Shown piece after piece: positions 24,849 to 33,813 of a stretch of DNA of 64,000 nt. The first letter of the stretch is position 1; every line of letters starts with the position of its first letter. This DNA is from Serinicoccus profundi (GTDB taxonomy: Bacteria; Actinomycetota; Actinomycetes; Actinomycetales; Dermatophilaceae). Under the pieces are notes generated by a model that saw nothing but the letters and a program-made list of their open reading frames with translations, did no database searches and had not been told where the DNA came from. The position numbers and the translations under genes were made by a program. The stretch is from the NCBI RefSeq assembly GCF_008001015.1, contig NZ_CP042862.1, forward strand, positions 3,038,001 to 3,102,000, given 5' to 3'.

Positions 24849-25259
24849 CTACGTGGGCGGCATCTTGTCGGCCGGGATCTCGCTGGGCCACCAAGCGGTG
24901 CGGCAGCCATCAGCGACGGTGGCCCGCACCGGCACCTGCCCCTGCTCGTGGAGAGTGACAGCGGTGACGTCATCCCCTACCCAGCCGCCGGCCATGACCA
25001 CGGCCGGGGCCAGGCCGCTCACGCCTGGGTCGTGCGCCATCCCGTCGAAGTCCATGAGCGAAAGCGAGTCGGCGGCCGGGCGGTGGTCCACGTCGGTCGC
25101 GACGGAGATACCTGCCGCACCTCCACCCTCCGTCTCGGACCAGCAGTGGCCCGGGGCGAGCAGGGCACGGCGCACGAAGCGCAGGACCTCCGGCCCGGTC
25201 TCGGCGTAGAGCTGCCGGAACTGCACCTCGGCGTCCTCGCCCTGGTGCGTGTGCGTCAT
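24849..25259 (-). pseudogene. Chimera: N-terminus of an ECF sigma factor joined to the C-terminus of its neighbour
   Basis: 136 codons with a strong ribosome site (GGAGGGGT directly before ATG). Residues 1-33 (MTHTHQGEDAEVQFRQLYAE...) are the start of sigma-70 region 2, up to VLRFVRRAL. The rest has nothing to do with a sigma factor; it ends in DDVTAVTLHEQG, RATVADG and AWWPSEIPAD, the pattern of the extracellular end of membrane proteins often encoded directly downstream of such sigma genes. An in-frame deletion removing most of both genes explains this. It may be expressed but cannot work as a sigma factor. Confidence 0.55.
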
Positions 25260-25308
25260 ACCCCTCCCTGTCCGGCGGCCGGCGGCCTGTGACGTGGGCG
25301 CCCTGAAG

Positions 25309-26280
25309 TCAGCCGGCGCCGACCGTGCGGAAGCCGGTGTTGCCCGTCGAGGAGTCCGGGGTGTTGGCCGAGCGGGCGGCCACGCGGTAGCGGTTGCAGT
25401 AGGAGTCGTGGCACAGGTAGGAGCCCCCGCGGATGACCCGTGACCCGCCTGCGCCCGGACCGGTCGGGTCGACGGCGCGGCCCGCGCGCGCGACCTGCGC
25501 GTAGGTGCCGGGGTCGAACCAGTCGGCGCACCACTCCCACACGTTGCCGACCATCTGGACGGCGCCGTAGCCGTTGGGCGTGAAGGACGTCGCGGGCGCC
25601 GTGGTGAGGTAGCCGTCGGCCAGGTCGTTGCGGCGCGGGAAGTCGCCCTGCCAGATGTTGCAGCGCCACGCGCCCGAGGGGTCGAGCAGGTCGTCACCCC
25701 ACGGGTAACGGGCGTGGGCGAGTCCACCGCGCGCGGCATACTCCCACTCCGCCTCGGTCGGCAGCCGGCGCCCCGCCCAGGCGCAGTAGGCGAGCGCGTC
25801 GTTCCAGCTCACGTGGACGACCGGGTGGTCACCCAGCCCGGTGAGGTCCGAGCGCGACCCACCCGGATGACGCCAGTCGGCCCCGCGCACGCCCAGCCAC
25901 CACGGCGCTCCCGGCACCGGCCGGAGCACCTCCTCCGGGCGCGCGGCGAGCGCCAGGTGGAAGACCGCGGAGAAGCCGAAGGGCTCGGCCTCGATGCGCT
26001 GGCCGGTCTCCGCCACGAAGCGCGCGAAGTCGTCGTTGGTGACGGTGGTCGCGTCGAGGGAGAAGCCGGAGACGGTGACCTCGTGGACCGGGGTCTCGCC
26101 GTCGCCCGGGTGGCCGTCGCCGTGCGCGTCGCCACGGGCGAAGGTGCCGCCGGGCACGTCGACCTGCGGGACCGCATGTCGCCCGTGCACCGGGTGTGTG
26201 CCGGAGGGCACGGCGACGGGTCGCTGGACTGCGGCGGGCCCTCGGCCCGGGCTGCAGCAGTGGTCGCTCACGTCGGTCAT
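25309..26280 (-). CDS. Formylglycine-generating enzyme (sulfatase-activating)
   Basis: 323 residues. FGE-sulfatase fold with VPGGTFARGD, VTNDDFARFVAETG, RRLPTEAEWEYAARGG, YPWGDDL, NGYGAVQMVGNVWEWCADWFD and the end block IRGGSYLCHDSYCNRYRVAA. The two active-site copper-binding cysteines are present (Cys290, Cys295), so this is a true FGE and not one of the many non-catalytic relatives. It oxidises a cysteine of a sulfatase to formylglycine. No sulfatase lies in the window. Since it sits in a betaine/dimethylglycine region, a choline-sulfatase is a possible client elsewhere (speculative). A His/Gly-rich N-terminal extension of about 40 residues is unusual. Confidence 0.85.
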   Translation of the reverse strand: MTDVSDHCCSPGRGPAAVQRPVAVPSGTHPVHGRHAVPQVDVPGGTFARGDAHGDGHPGDGETPVHEVTVSGFSLDATTVTNDDFARFVAETGQRIEAEPFGFSAVFHLALAARPEEVLRPVPGAPWWLGVRGADWRHPGGSRSDLTGLGDHPVVHVSWNDALAYCAWAGRRLPTEAEWEYAARGGLAHARYPWGDDLLDPSGAWRCNIWQGDFPRRNDLADGYLTTAPATSFTPNGYGAVQMVGNVWEWCADWFDPGTYAQVARAGRAVDPTGPGAGGSRVIRGGSYLCHDSYCNRYRVAARSANTPDSSTGNTGFRTVGAG

Positions 26281-26307
26281 CGTCCACCCGGGCCGGCGGG
26301 GCCCCGG

Positions 26308-27111
26308 TCAGGCCCGGTGCCAGCCCAGGCGCGCGGAGACGTCACCGGCCGCCTGCAGGAGCAGCGGCAGGAGCTCCTCGACGCGCGCCTGGTCGATGCG
26401 GAAGCTCGGCCCCGAGACGCTCACCGAGGCGCAGATCTCGCCGTGCGCGTTGCGCACCGGGGCCGCCACCGCGGTGAGCCCCACGTCCAGCTCGTCCCGG
26501 GCGACGGCATACCCCCGGGTGTGGACGTCGGCGACCATCTCCTCGAGGGTGTCCGGGTCGGTGACGGTGCTGTCGGTGTATGCCGTGAGCTCGCCCCACG
26601 TGACCCGGCGCTCCTCGGGCGTCAGCTCGCTGACGAGGACCCGGCCGTTGGACGTCGCGTGCAGCGGGATGTGCTGGCCGACCCAGTTGTAGGAGGTGAT
26701 CGTGGACGGCCCGATGACCTGGTCGATGTAGAGCGCCGAGCGGTCACCGAGGACCGCGAGGTTGACCGTCTCGTTGGTCTGCGAGGCGAGCAGGCGGCAC
26801 ACCGGGCGGGCCTCCTGCACGAGGTCGAGGCGGGCGCTCGTGGCGCCCGCGAGCCGCAGGATGCCGATCCCCAGCCGGACCCGACCCCGCTCGGCCGGTT
26901 GCTCGACGAGGTCGTGCGCCGCGAGGGCGGCGACCAGGCGGCTGGCGGTCGACTTGTGGACACCGAGCTCGGCGGCGACCTCACCCACCCCCGCCTCGCC
27001 GGCGCGGGCCAGGATCTCCAGGATCGTCAGGGCCCGGTCGACGGACTGCACCGCCCCCTGGGTGCGGGCGTCGCCCGAGGCGGACCGACCGGACTCGGCG
27101 TCGTTGCGCAT
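26308..27111 (-). CDS. IclR-family regulator of the dimethylglycine operon (proposed)
   Basis: 267 residues. N-terminal winged helix (AVQSVDRALTILEILARAGEAGVGEVAAELGVHKSTASRLVAAL) and a GAF-like effector domain (DLVQEARPVCRLLASQTNETVNLAVLGDRSALYIDQV, HIPLHATSNGRVLVSELT, ISASVSVSGPSFRI-like end). It is close in style to the second IclR at 32381. A palindrome overlaps its own start and recurs at the DMGDH promoter, so autoregulation and control of DMGDH-etfBA are likely. TAGGGT lies 6 bases upstream of the ATG, indicating a leaderless transcript. Effector probably a methylated glycine. Confidence 0.85.
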   Translation of the reverse strand: MRNDAESGRSASGDARTQGAVQSVDRALTILEILARAGEAGVGEVAAELGVHKSTASRLVAALAAHDLVEQPAERGRVRLGIGILRLAGATSARLDLVQEARPVCRLLASQTNETVNLAVLGDRSALYIDQVIGPSTITSYNWVGQHIPLHATSNGRVLVSELTPEERRVTWGELTAYTDSTVTDPDTLEEMVADVHTRGYAVARDELDVGLTAVAAPVRNAHGEICASVSVSGPSFRIDQARVEELLPLLLQAAGDVSARLGWHRA

Positions 27112-27119
27112 GCCGCAAC
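27103..27119. promoter_or_regulatory. Palindromic operator over the iclR start codon
   Basis: GTTGCG-CATGC-CGCAAC has perfect 6-bp arms around a 5-base centre. It covers the start codon and touches the -10 box TAGGGT (27118-27123, minus strand), the right place for autorepression. Near copies are at 24377-24412 and 38529-38544. Confidence 0.55.
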
Positions 27120-27168
27120 CCTACGCGGCCCCACGCTGGAGCGGTGGGCGCGCGGCGCGCCGGTCGGG

Positions 27169-28464
27169 TCAGGCGCCGTCGTCGAGCTCGCGGATGCGGG
27201 CGTTGAGGTAGCGCTGCTCGGGGATGCTGCGGGTCAGGCGGGCGGCGGTGGCGAAGCTCGCCCGGGCGCCGGGGCGGTCCTCGAGCCGCTGCAGCAGGTG
27301 GCCCCGCACCGCGTGGACCCGATGCCACCGCTCCTCCTCGAGCTCGTCGAGGAGGGCCAGCCCCACGTGCGGCCCGTCCACCTCGGCGCTCGCGGTCGCC
27401 AGCGCCAGCGTCGTCGCCGCGGAGGGTGCCACCGCGTCGAGCATGCGGTAGAGCGCGAGGATCTGCGGCCAGTCGGTGTCCTGCGCCGTGGCCGCCTCGG
27501 CGTGCACCGCGGCGACCGCGGCCTGCAGCTGGAACGCCCCGACCTCGCCCACTGGAAGGCATACCTCCAGCAGCTGCACCCCCTCACGGATCAGCGCGGC
27601 GTCCCAGAGGTGGCGGTCCTGGCGGTCCAGCGGCACGAGGTCCCCGCGGGCGTCCACCCTCGCCGGCGACCGGGCGTGGGTGAGCAGCAGCAGGGAGAGC
27701 AGGCCGGCAGTCTCCGGGTCCTGCGGAGCGACGCGGTGGAGCAACCGGGCCAGCCGCACCGCCTCCTCGACGAAGGCCCGGCCGATCACCGCGTCACCGG
27801 AGCTGCGCTGGTGGCCCTCGGTGAAGACGAGGGAGACGACGTGGCGCACCGCGGCCAGCCGCTCGGGCAGCTCGGCGGGCGGAGTCGGGCCGAAGCCGGC
27901 GACCCGCTGCACCAGCGTCGCCCGTGCCCGGCTGATCCGCTGCGCCATCGTCGCCTCCGGCACGAGGAAGCCGGCCGCGATCTCGCGCGTGCTGAGCCCG
28001 CCGACGGCCCGCAAGGTCAGTGCCACGCGGGAGGACGGCGACAGCGCCGGGTGGCAGCACCGCAGCATCTGGTCGAGCAGGTCGTCCAGGGCGGGTGTCT
28101 GCTCGACCTCGAGATCGGCGGGCCAGCCCTCGGCACCCCGGTGCACCGCGTGGTCCTGGCGGGCCACGACCTCCTCTCGTCGGCGCCGGGCGCCGTCGGC
28201 CCTCATCTGGTCGGTGAGCCGCCGCGAGGCGACCCGGATCAACCACCCGCGCGGCGCATCGGGCACACCCTCGCGCGGCCACTGCTCGAGGGCGGCGATG
28301 AGGGCCTGCTGCGCGGCGTCCTCGACGTCAGCGGCATCGGTATGCCGTCGCGACAGGGCGGCCAGGACGTGCGGGCGCTCGGTGCGCCACACCTCCTCGA
28401 CCGCCCGTGCCGCCGCCGACGAGGGCTCGACAGGCTGCGCCCCGGGGGACTCAGTCGACGTCAC
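27169..28464 (-). CDS. ECF sigma factor, ECF42 (DUF6596) type
   Basis: About 431 residues. Region 2 (AVEEVWRTERPHVLAALSRRHTDAADVEDAAQQALIAALEQWP) and region 4 (ALTLRAVGGLSTREIAAGFLVPEATMAQRISRARATL) are followed by a C-terminal extension of about 200 residues with TPR-like helices (DUF6596), diagnostic of ECF42. The exact start is uncertain because four GTG codons follow one another (28464-28473); 28464 overlaps the upstream gene. The upstream YCII-domain gene is the standard partner of this sigma group, which has no anti-sigma factor. The DUF6596 domain is thought to control activity. Confidence 0.85.
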   Translation of the reverse strand: MTSTESPGAQPVEPSSAAARAVEEVWRTERPHVLAALSRRHTDAADVEDAAQQALIAALEQWPREGVPDAPRGWLIRVASRRLTDQMRADGARRRREEVVARQDHAVHRGAEGWPADLEVEQTPALDDLLDQMLRCCHPALSPSSRVALTLRAVGGLSTREIAAGFLVPEATMAQRISRARATLVQRVAGFGPTPPAELPERLAAVRHVVSLVFTEGHQRSSGDAVIGRAFVEEAVRLARLLHRVAPQDPETAGLLSLLLLTHARSPARVDARGDLVPLDRQDRHLWDAALIREGVQLLEVCLPVGEVGAFQLQAAVAAVHAEAATAQDTDWPQILALYRMLDAVAPSAATTLALATASAEVDGPHVGLALLDELEEERWHRVHAVRGHLLQRLEDRPGARASFATAARLTRSIPEQRYLNARIRELDDGA

Positions 28465-28843
28465 CACCACCACCCATGACCGGGCGCAGCTCGATCGTCT
28501 CCCCGGGTGCACCGAAGCCCCCGGCGATCTGCTCGGCGCGCTCCTGACTGTCGACGTCGATGAGGAAGAACCCCGCCAGGTGCTCCTTGCCCTCGGCGTA
28601 GGGCCCGTCGGTGATCACCCGCTCGCCGTCCCGCCAGCGCAGGAGCCGGGAGGCGGCCGGGTCACCGAGGGCCTCCGCGGTGACGAGCTCGCCGGAAGAG
28701 CTGATCTCGGTGAGCAGGCGACCGAAGTCGGCCTCCGAGGCATCGCGCTCCTGCTGGGTCTGGTCCTGCGCGCCGGGCAGGAAGTCGCTGGTCGGGTGGC
28801 CCCAGGGCTGGGGGTTGGACTGGATGAGGATGACGTACTTCAT
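28451..28843 (-). CDS. YCII/DGPF-domain protein, partner of the ECF42 sigma factor
   Basis: 130 residues with MKYVILIQSNPQPWG at the start and RWRDGERVITDGPYAEGKEHLAGFFLIDVDSQERA, the DGPF/YCII signature. AAGGAG precedes the ATG at good spacing. The gene ends inside the start region of the sigma gene, so the two are translated together. Proteins of this kind are regularly targets or partners of ECF42 sigma factors; a small-molecule enzyme role has been proposed but not shown. Confidence 0.85.
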   Translation of the reverse strand: MKYVILIQSNPQPWGHPTSDFLPGAQDQTQQERDASEADFGRLLTEISSSGELVTAEALGDPAASRLLRWRDGERVITDGPYAEGKEHLAGFFLIDVDSQERAEQIAGGFGAPGETIELRPVMGGGGDVD

Positions 28844-28952
28844 GGTGCTCCTTGGGACTCGGGCGACGGACGGGTGCCGACGCTCTACGGGGACGTCGGA
28901 ACGGCGGCAGGCTTCTCGACACGCCCCCCACGATCAGCTCGGGCGCCGCGAC

Positions 28953-30119
28953 TCACCCCACCTCGAGGGTCTCCACCGACAGCACGGTGGGCAGGTGTCG
29001 GGCGATCTCGGCCCAGCTCTCTCCCTCGTCCGGGCTGGCGAAGACCGACCCGGTGTTGGTGCCGAAGTAGAGGCCCGCGGGGTCACCGGTGTCGCCGGCC
29101 ATCGCCTGGCGGAGCACGGTGAAGAAGCAGGCCTCCTGCGGGAGTCCGTCGCGCTGCGCCTCCCACGTGGACCCACCGTCGGTGGAACGCCAGACCGCTG
29201 CTGCCGCGTCGGGCGGGTAACGCCCCTCCATGTCGCCGTTGAGCGGGATCGTCCAGATGGTGTCGGGGTCGCGCGGGTGGACCCGCATCGGGAAACCGAA
29301 GGTCGAGGGCAGCCCGGCGGTGATGTCGGTCCAGGTCAGGCCGCCGTCGCCGGAGCGCCATACCCCGACGTGGTTGCGCTGGTAGAGCACGTCCCCCGGG
29401 CCCGGAGCCCGCACGATGTGGTGCACGCACAGCCCGACCTCGCCACCGCCGGGGCCGCCCGGGTGGTCCGCCATGGCCCCGGCATCCGGCTCCTCGGCGA
29501 GGGCGAGGGAGTTGCGGCGCTCCCACTGCCCGCCGGCGTCCTTGGAGGCGAAGACCCCCGCCGCCGAGATGCCGAGCCACAGCCGGGTCGGGTCGCCCGG
29601 GTCGGCAAGGACGGTATGCAGCACCAGACCTGCGGCGCCGGGGTTCCACTCCTGTGCCGACGGGTGCTTGCGCAGGCTCTCCACCTCGGCCCAGGTCACC
29701 CCGCCGTCGTCGCTGGCCAGCAGTGCCGCCGGCTTGGTCCCGGCATACACCCGGTCGCCGGCGACCCCGAGGGACCACACCTGGCTGAACTCCGCGCCGA
29801 ACGGCTCCTGCCCCTGCGTCCAGCCGACCATCGCGGCGAACTCGGGGTCCTTCGAGGCCCAGGCATCCATCTGCCCCGTGCTCAGCTTGGCGAGGGTCCA
29901 GGAGTGCCCGCCGTCGGTCGAGCGCCAGACTCCAGCCCCGGTCCAGTCACCGCCACCACCGGCCCAGAGGGTCCCGGTCGCGGGGTCGCCGACGACGTGG
30001 TTGATCGGCCAGCCGTCGCAGAACGGCCCGCGCACCGACCAGGCACCCTCGGCGCCCGAGTCGAGGATGAACGCCCCCTTGGTCGTCCCCACGAGCAGAC
30101 TCGGTCGTGTCCTCATCAT
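28953..30119 (-). CDS. BNR/Asp-box beta-propeller protein (sialidase-like fold)
   Basis: 388 residues without signal peptide. Six Asp-box motifs of the S-x-D-x-G-x-x-W type can be seen (STDGGHSW, SDDGGVTW, SKDAGGQW, SGDGGLTW, STDGGSTW, SPDEGESW), giving a sialidase/sortilin-like propeller. The sialidase arginine triad is not evident, so catalysis is not implied. It begins with two Met codons (30119 and 30116). Cytoplasmic propellers of this type are common in actinobacteria as hypothetical proteins. Context gives no clue beyond lying upstream of the ECF42 pair on the same strand. Confidence 0.7.
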   Translation of the reverse strand: MMRTRPSLLVGTTKGAFILDSGAEGAWSVRGPFCDGWPINHVVGDPATGTLWAGGGGDWTGAGVWRSTDGGHSWTLAKLSTGQMDAWASKDPEFAAMVGWTQGQEPFGAEFSQVWSLGVAGDRVYAGTKPAALLASDDGGVTWAEVESLRKHPSAQEWNPGAAGLVLHTVLADPGDPTRLWLGISAAGVFASKDAGGQWERRNSLALAEEPDAGAMADHPGGPGGGEVGLCVHHIVRAPGPGDVLYQRNHVGVWRSGDGGLTWTDITAGLPSTFGFPMRVHPRDPDTIWTIPLNGDMEGRYPPDAAAAVWRSTDGGSTWEAQRDGLPQEACFFTVLRQAMAGDTGDPAGLYFGTNTGSVFASPDEGESWAEIARHLPTVLSVETLEVG

Positions 30120-30288
30120 GCTCCCTCTCTGCGTCGCCGACGATGGCTGCGCGGACGGCTCGATCCTGGCACGAGGCACCGACACCTGTCAGGAAGCGGT
30201 CCCGGCCTGCGCCTTGCGGAGAGGATCCGTACACGCGCGTGCTCACCCTCCGCACCCGCACCCGGTGGCGGGAGGCTGGGCAGGCCGG

Positions 30289-30660
30289 TCAGCCCGAGGT
30301 CCGCGTCCCTACCGGCGGCTCCGCGTCGCAATCGGCCCAGACCTCAACCAGCTCGACGATGACGCCCTCTCGTGCGGTGACGAACATCGCCACCTCGAAG
30401 TGCGCCTCCTGCCCGTCGACCGTGCCGGTGGTGTGAACGCGAGCAGCAGCTCGCTCACCGACACCGACCACGTCCTCGAGCCACATCCGACCGAAGCCGG
30501 GGTAGTCGGCGTTGAAGCGCACCCAGGACTCCCGGTCGAACGTCTCTCCGGTGTGCACCAGGCGGATCCGGACGTCCGGCGCCAGGAGCGACGGCAGGTC
30601 ACCCCACCGGCGGTCATCGATCGTCTCGATCAGGGTCCGGACCAGCGCGACGGTATCCAT
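30289..30660 (-). CDS. SnoaL/NTF2-like small protein
   Basis: 123 residues with the cone-shaped NTF2-fold pattern: ALVRTLIETIDDRRWGDLPSLLAPDVRIRLVHTGETFDRESWV, then two strand blocks RVHTTGTVDGQEAHFEVAMFVTAREGVIVELVEVWAD. Such proteins bind or convert small hydrophobic compounds. There is no ribosome site; TAGTCT seven bases upstream suggests a leaderless transcript. Function unknown. Confidence 0.65.
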   Translation of the reverse strand: MDTVALVRTLIETIDDRRWGDLPSLLAPDVRIRLVHTGETFDRESWVRFNADYPGFGRMWLEDVVGVGERAAARVHTTGTVDGQEAHFEVAMFVTAREGVIVELVEVWADCDAEPPVGTRTSG

Positions 30661-30667
30661 GCCCTAC

Positions 30668-30673
30668 AGACTA
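30668..30673 (-). promoter_or_regulatory. Putative -10 box of a leaderless promoter
   Basis: On the minus strand TAGTCT is followed by seven bases and then the ATG of the NTF2-like gene. The same geometry is found at recC, leuE and the YbaK-like gene. Confidence 0.35.
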
Positions 30674-30715
30674 GGGACACCGAACGACATACCCCCGCAC
30701 TTCCGACCGCCCGGG

Positions 30716-30743
30716 GAGGATCCGTGCACCTGCGCGGATCCTC
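30716..30743 (-). terminator. Hairpin downstream of the MttB-like gene
   Basis: GAGGATCCG and CGGATCCTC form a perfect 9-bp stem with a 10-base loop, about 80 bases beyond the stop of the MttB-like gene and before the NTF2-like gene. Likely a terminator that separates the two. Confidence 0.5.
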
Positions 30744-30819
30744 GACAGCCACTGGCCGGCCGGCGCCGATCACCCTGCCCCCTGCCCGGCCCCCCCTGCC
30801 CGGCCCCCAGCCCCTCCGC

Positions 30820-32259
30820 TCAGTCCCCGAGCTCGGCCCGGCGCCGCACGACGTAGGCCTCCAGCTCCTCCTTGACCGCGGGGTCCAGCGGCGGCGCCTC
30901 GTAGGCCTCGAGCCGTGACGCCACGACCGCGCCCGCCCGGGTCGCGGTGTCCGGCGAGCCCTTGCCGCTCCAGCGCTCGAAGTTGTCGGCGCTGGAGAGG
31001 AACGGGCGGTAGAAGCAGGTGCGGAAACGCTCCATCGTGTGCATCGCGCCGAGGAAGTGCCCGCCGTGCCCGACCTCGACGTGGGCGTCGAAGGCCAGGC
31101 TGCCCTCGTCGATCTCCAGCGGCTTGAACTCGTGCTGCAGCATCTCCAGGATCTGGCAGTCGACGACGAACTTCTCGAAGCTCGACACGAGCCCGCCCTC
31201 CAGCCACCCGGCCGAGTGCATGACCCAGTTGGTCCCGGCCAGGAAGGTCGGCAGCAGCGTCATCGTCGCCTCGTAACCCGCCTGCGCGTCCGGCACCTGC
31301 GAGGACGTCAGCCCACCCCCACCGCGGAACGGCAGCCCGAAGTGCCGGGCGATCTGGCCGGTGCACAGCAGCCCCAGCCCCGACTCCGGCGTGCCGAAGG
31401 TCGGCGACCCGGACTGCATGTCGATCGTCGACAGGAAGGACCCGAAGATCACCGGCGTCCCCGGCCGGATCGTCTGCGCGAGCGCGATCCCGGAGAGCGC
31501 CTCGGTGATCTGCTGGGTCAGCGCCGCCGGGATGGTCACAGGCGACATAGCCCCCATGAGGATGAACGGCGTGAGCACGACCGGCTGGGCGGCGCGGGCA
31601 TACTCGAAGAGCGACTCGAGCATCCGGTCGTCCCAGCGCAGCGGGCTGTTGCAGTTGATGAGCGAGATCGACGCCGGGGTCTGCTCGATCGCCTCCCGGC
31701 CACCGAAGAGGATCTCGCCCATGGCGATGACGTCGCGGGCATTCTCGCCGGTGACCACATTGCCCATGTAGATCTTGTCGGTCTGCGTCATGAGCGCGAG
31801 CGTCATGTCGAGGTGGCGGGAGTCCAGCGGCAGGTCGTTGGGCTCGCAGACGACCCCGCCCGCCGAGTCGAGCACGTCGAAGGTCTGCGCGAGCCGCGCG
31901 AACCGCTGGAAGTCGTCGAAGGTCCCGTCGCGCCGGGCCTCGCCCTCGCGCACGAAGGGCGGGCCGTAGACCGCGCCGAAGGCCATGCTGTCGCCACCGA
32001 TATGCACCGAGCGCTCGGGGTTGCGCGCCTGCACGTCGAACTCGTGCGGCGCCTTGGCGACCTGCTCCAGCACCCACTCCGGGTCGAGGTATGCCGTCTC
32101 CCCCTCGACCTTCTGCCCCGCCTGGCGGAAGAGCTCCAGGGCCTCCTCGCTGGCGAACTGCACGCCCACCTCGGTCATCAGCCGGCGCCAGGCGCCGTCC
32201 AGCTGCTCCATCGCCTGCTCCGAGAGCACCTCATACCTCGGCATGCGGTTGACGAACAT
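30820..32259 (-). CDS. MttB-family corrinoid-dependent methyltransferase without pyrrolysine (glycine-betaine type proposed)
   Basis: 479 residues from the ATG at 32259, which has GAGGAGGAG before it. Trimethylamine methyltransferase superfamily: MPRYEVLSEQAMEQLDGAWRRLMTEVGVQF, TFDVLDSAGGVVCEPNDLP, LMGAMSPVTIPAALTQQ, GLPFRGGGGLTSSQVPDAQAG and AGWLEGGLVSSFEKFVVDCQILEML. There is no in-frame amber codon, so it belongs to the non-pyrrolysine branch, which includes the characterised glycine betaine methyltransferase MtgB. It would move a methyl group from a quaternary amine to the corrinoid protein encoded divergently. Glycine betaine is favoured because dimethylglycine dehydrogenase is nearby, but proline betaine or carnitine cannot be excluded. 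Confidence 0.8.
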   Translation of the reverse strand: MFVNRMPRYEVLSEQAMEQLDGAWRRLMTEVGVQFASEEALELFRQAGQKVEGETAYLDPEWVLEQVAKAPHEFDVQARNPERSVHIGGDSMAFGAVYGPPFVREGEARRDGTFDDFQRFARLAQTFDVLDSAGGVVCEPNDLPLDSRHLDMTLALMTQTDKIYMGNVVTGENARDVIAMGEILFGGREAIEQTPASISLINCNSPLRWDDRMLESLFEYARAAQPVVLTPFILMGAMSPVTIPAALTQQITEALSGIALAQTIRPGTPVIFGSFLSTIDMQSGSPTFGTPESGLGLLCTGQIARHFGLPFRGGGGLTSSQVPDAQAGYEATMTLLPTFLAGTNWVMHSAGWLEGGLVSSFEKFVVDCQILEMLQHEFKPLEIDEGSLAFDAHVEVGHGGHFLGAMHTMERFRTCFYRPFLSSADNFERWSGKGSPDTATRAGAVVASRLEAYEAPPLDPAVKEELEAYVVRRRAELGD

Positions 32260-32321
32260 CGCTCCTCCTCCCCGTCCCCGGTGGCCCGGGCGACGCGCCG
32301 GACGACACACCCTTGCGTCGT

Positions 32322-32355
32322 CTCACGATATGGGCATACGCTCCCACATAGTGAG
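32322..32355. promoter_or_regulatory. Inverted repeat in the mttB-iclR divergent promoter
   Basis: CTCACGATATGGG (32322-32334) and CCCACATAGTGAG (32343-32355) are imperfect inverted arms around an 8-base centre (CATACGCT). The element lies in the 121-base gap between the divergent methyltransferase and IclR genes and is a good candidate for the binding site of that IclR. It differs from the sites assigned to the first IclR. Confidence 0.45.
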
Positions 32356-32380
32356 AACTCAGGGAAGAGGGACACGAAAG

Positions 32381-33135
32381 ATGGCGACCCAGGGGACCCA
32401 GGCGATCGACCGAGCGGCCGATCTCGTCGTGCGCGTCGTCCAGTCCCCCGACCCGCTCTCGACCCCCGAGCTGGCGCAGGCCACGGGCCTGGCCCGCTCG
32501 ACCGTCTCCCGGTTGCTCGCCGCGCTGGAGCGCTCCCACCTCATCTCGCGCGACGTCGAGGGCCACGGCTACCTCCCCGGGCCGCTCTTCGAGCAGTACG
32601 CCGCCCGCACCGACACGCGCGAGTGGCTCGCCCGCGAGGCGCACTCGACGATGGCGGCGCTCAGCGACGCCACCGGCGAGACCATCAACCTCGGCGTCCC
32701 CGTCGGCGGCGCGGTCGTCCAGATCGCCCAGGTCGACTCGACCTTCATGATCGGCAGCCGCAACTGGGTGGGCGTCGACCTGCCGGCCCACTCCTCCTCC
32801 CTGGGCAAGACGTTGTATGCCTTCGGCGCCCTCGACCTGCCCGCGCAGCTCGAGGCGCTCACCGAGCGCACGGTCACCGACCCGGACACGCTGCGCGCCG
32901 AGTTCGAGGTCATCCGCCGCCGTGGCTGGGCGACCACCGTCGACGAGCTCGAGGTGGCGCTGACCGGCATCGGCGCGCCGGTCCGCCTGCGCGGCCGCCT
33001 CGTCGCCGCGCTGGGCGTCTCCGGCCCGACCTCCCGCCTGTCCGGCCGGCTCGACGAGCTCGGCCGCCTCGTCTCCCGGCACGCGGACGACCTGTCCGCG
33101 CGCCTCACCGAGCCGCACATGATGAAAGGTGCCTC

Positions 33136-33139
<4 letters not shown>
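32381..33139 (+). CDS. IclR-family regulator of the corrinoid methyltransferase operon
   Basis: 252 residues. Winged helix (QAIDRAADLVVRVVQSPDPLSTPELAQATGLARSTVSRLLAAL) and IclR effector domain (STMAALSDATGETINLGVPVGGAVVQIAQVDSTFMIGSRNWVG, DLPAHSSSLGKTLYAFG). First gene of the plus-strand operon; its TGA overlaps the ATG of the corrinoid protein, so regulator and enzymes share a transcript. The similar DSTFMIGSRNWVGVDLPAHS and GPSTITSYNWVGQHIPLHA segments in the two IclR proteins suggest related effectors, probably methylated glycine derivatives. Confidence 0.85.

Positions 33140-33809
<670 letters not shown>

Positions 33810-33813
<4 letters not shown>

Noticed and set aside
28953-30119. Sialidase
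   Set aside because: Asp-boxes only show the propeller fold; the arginine triad and catalytic Tyr/Glu are not evident and there is no signal peptide.
30820-32259. Pyrrolysine-containing MttB
   Set aside because: The frame is open from start to stop without an internal amber codon and no pyl genes are present.
32260-32380. Cobalamin riboswitch before the corrinoid genes
   Set aside because: The gap between the mttB-like and iclR genes is only 121 bases and shows no B12-box; nothing suitable was seen before the other genes either.
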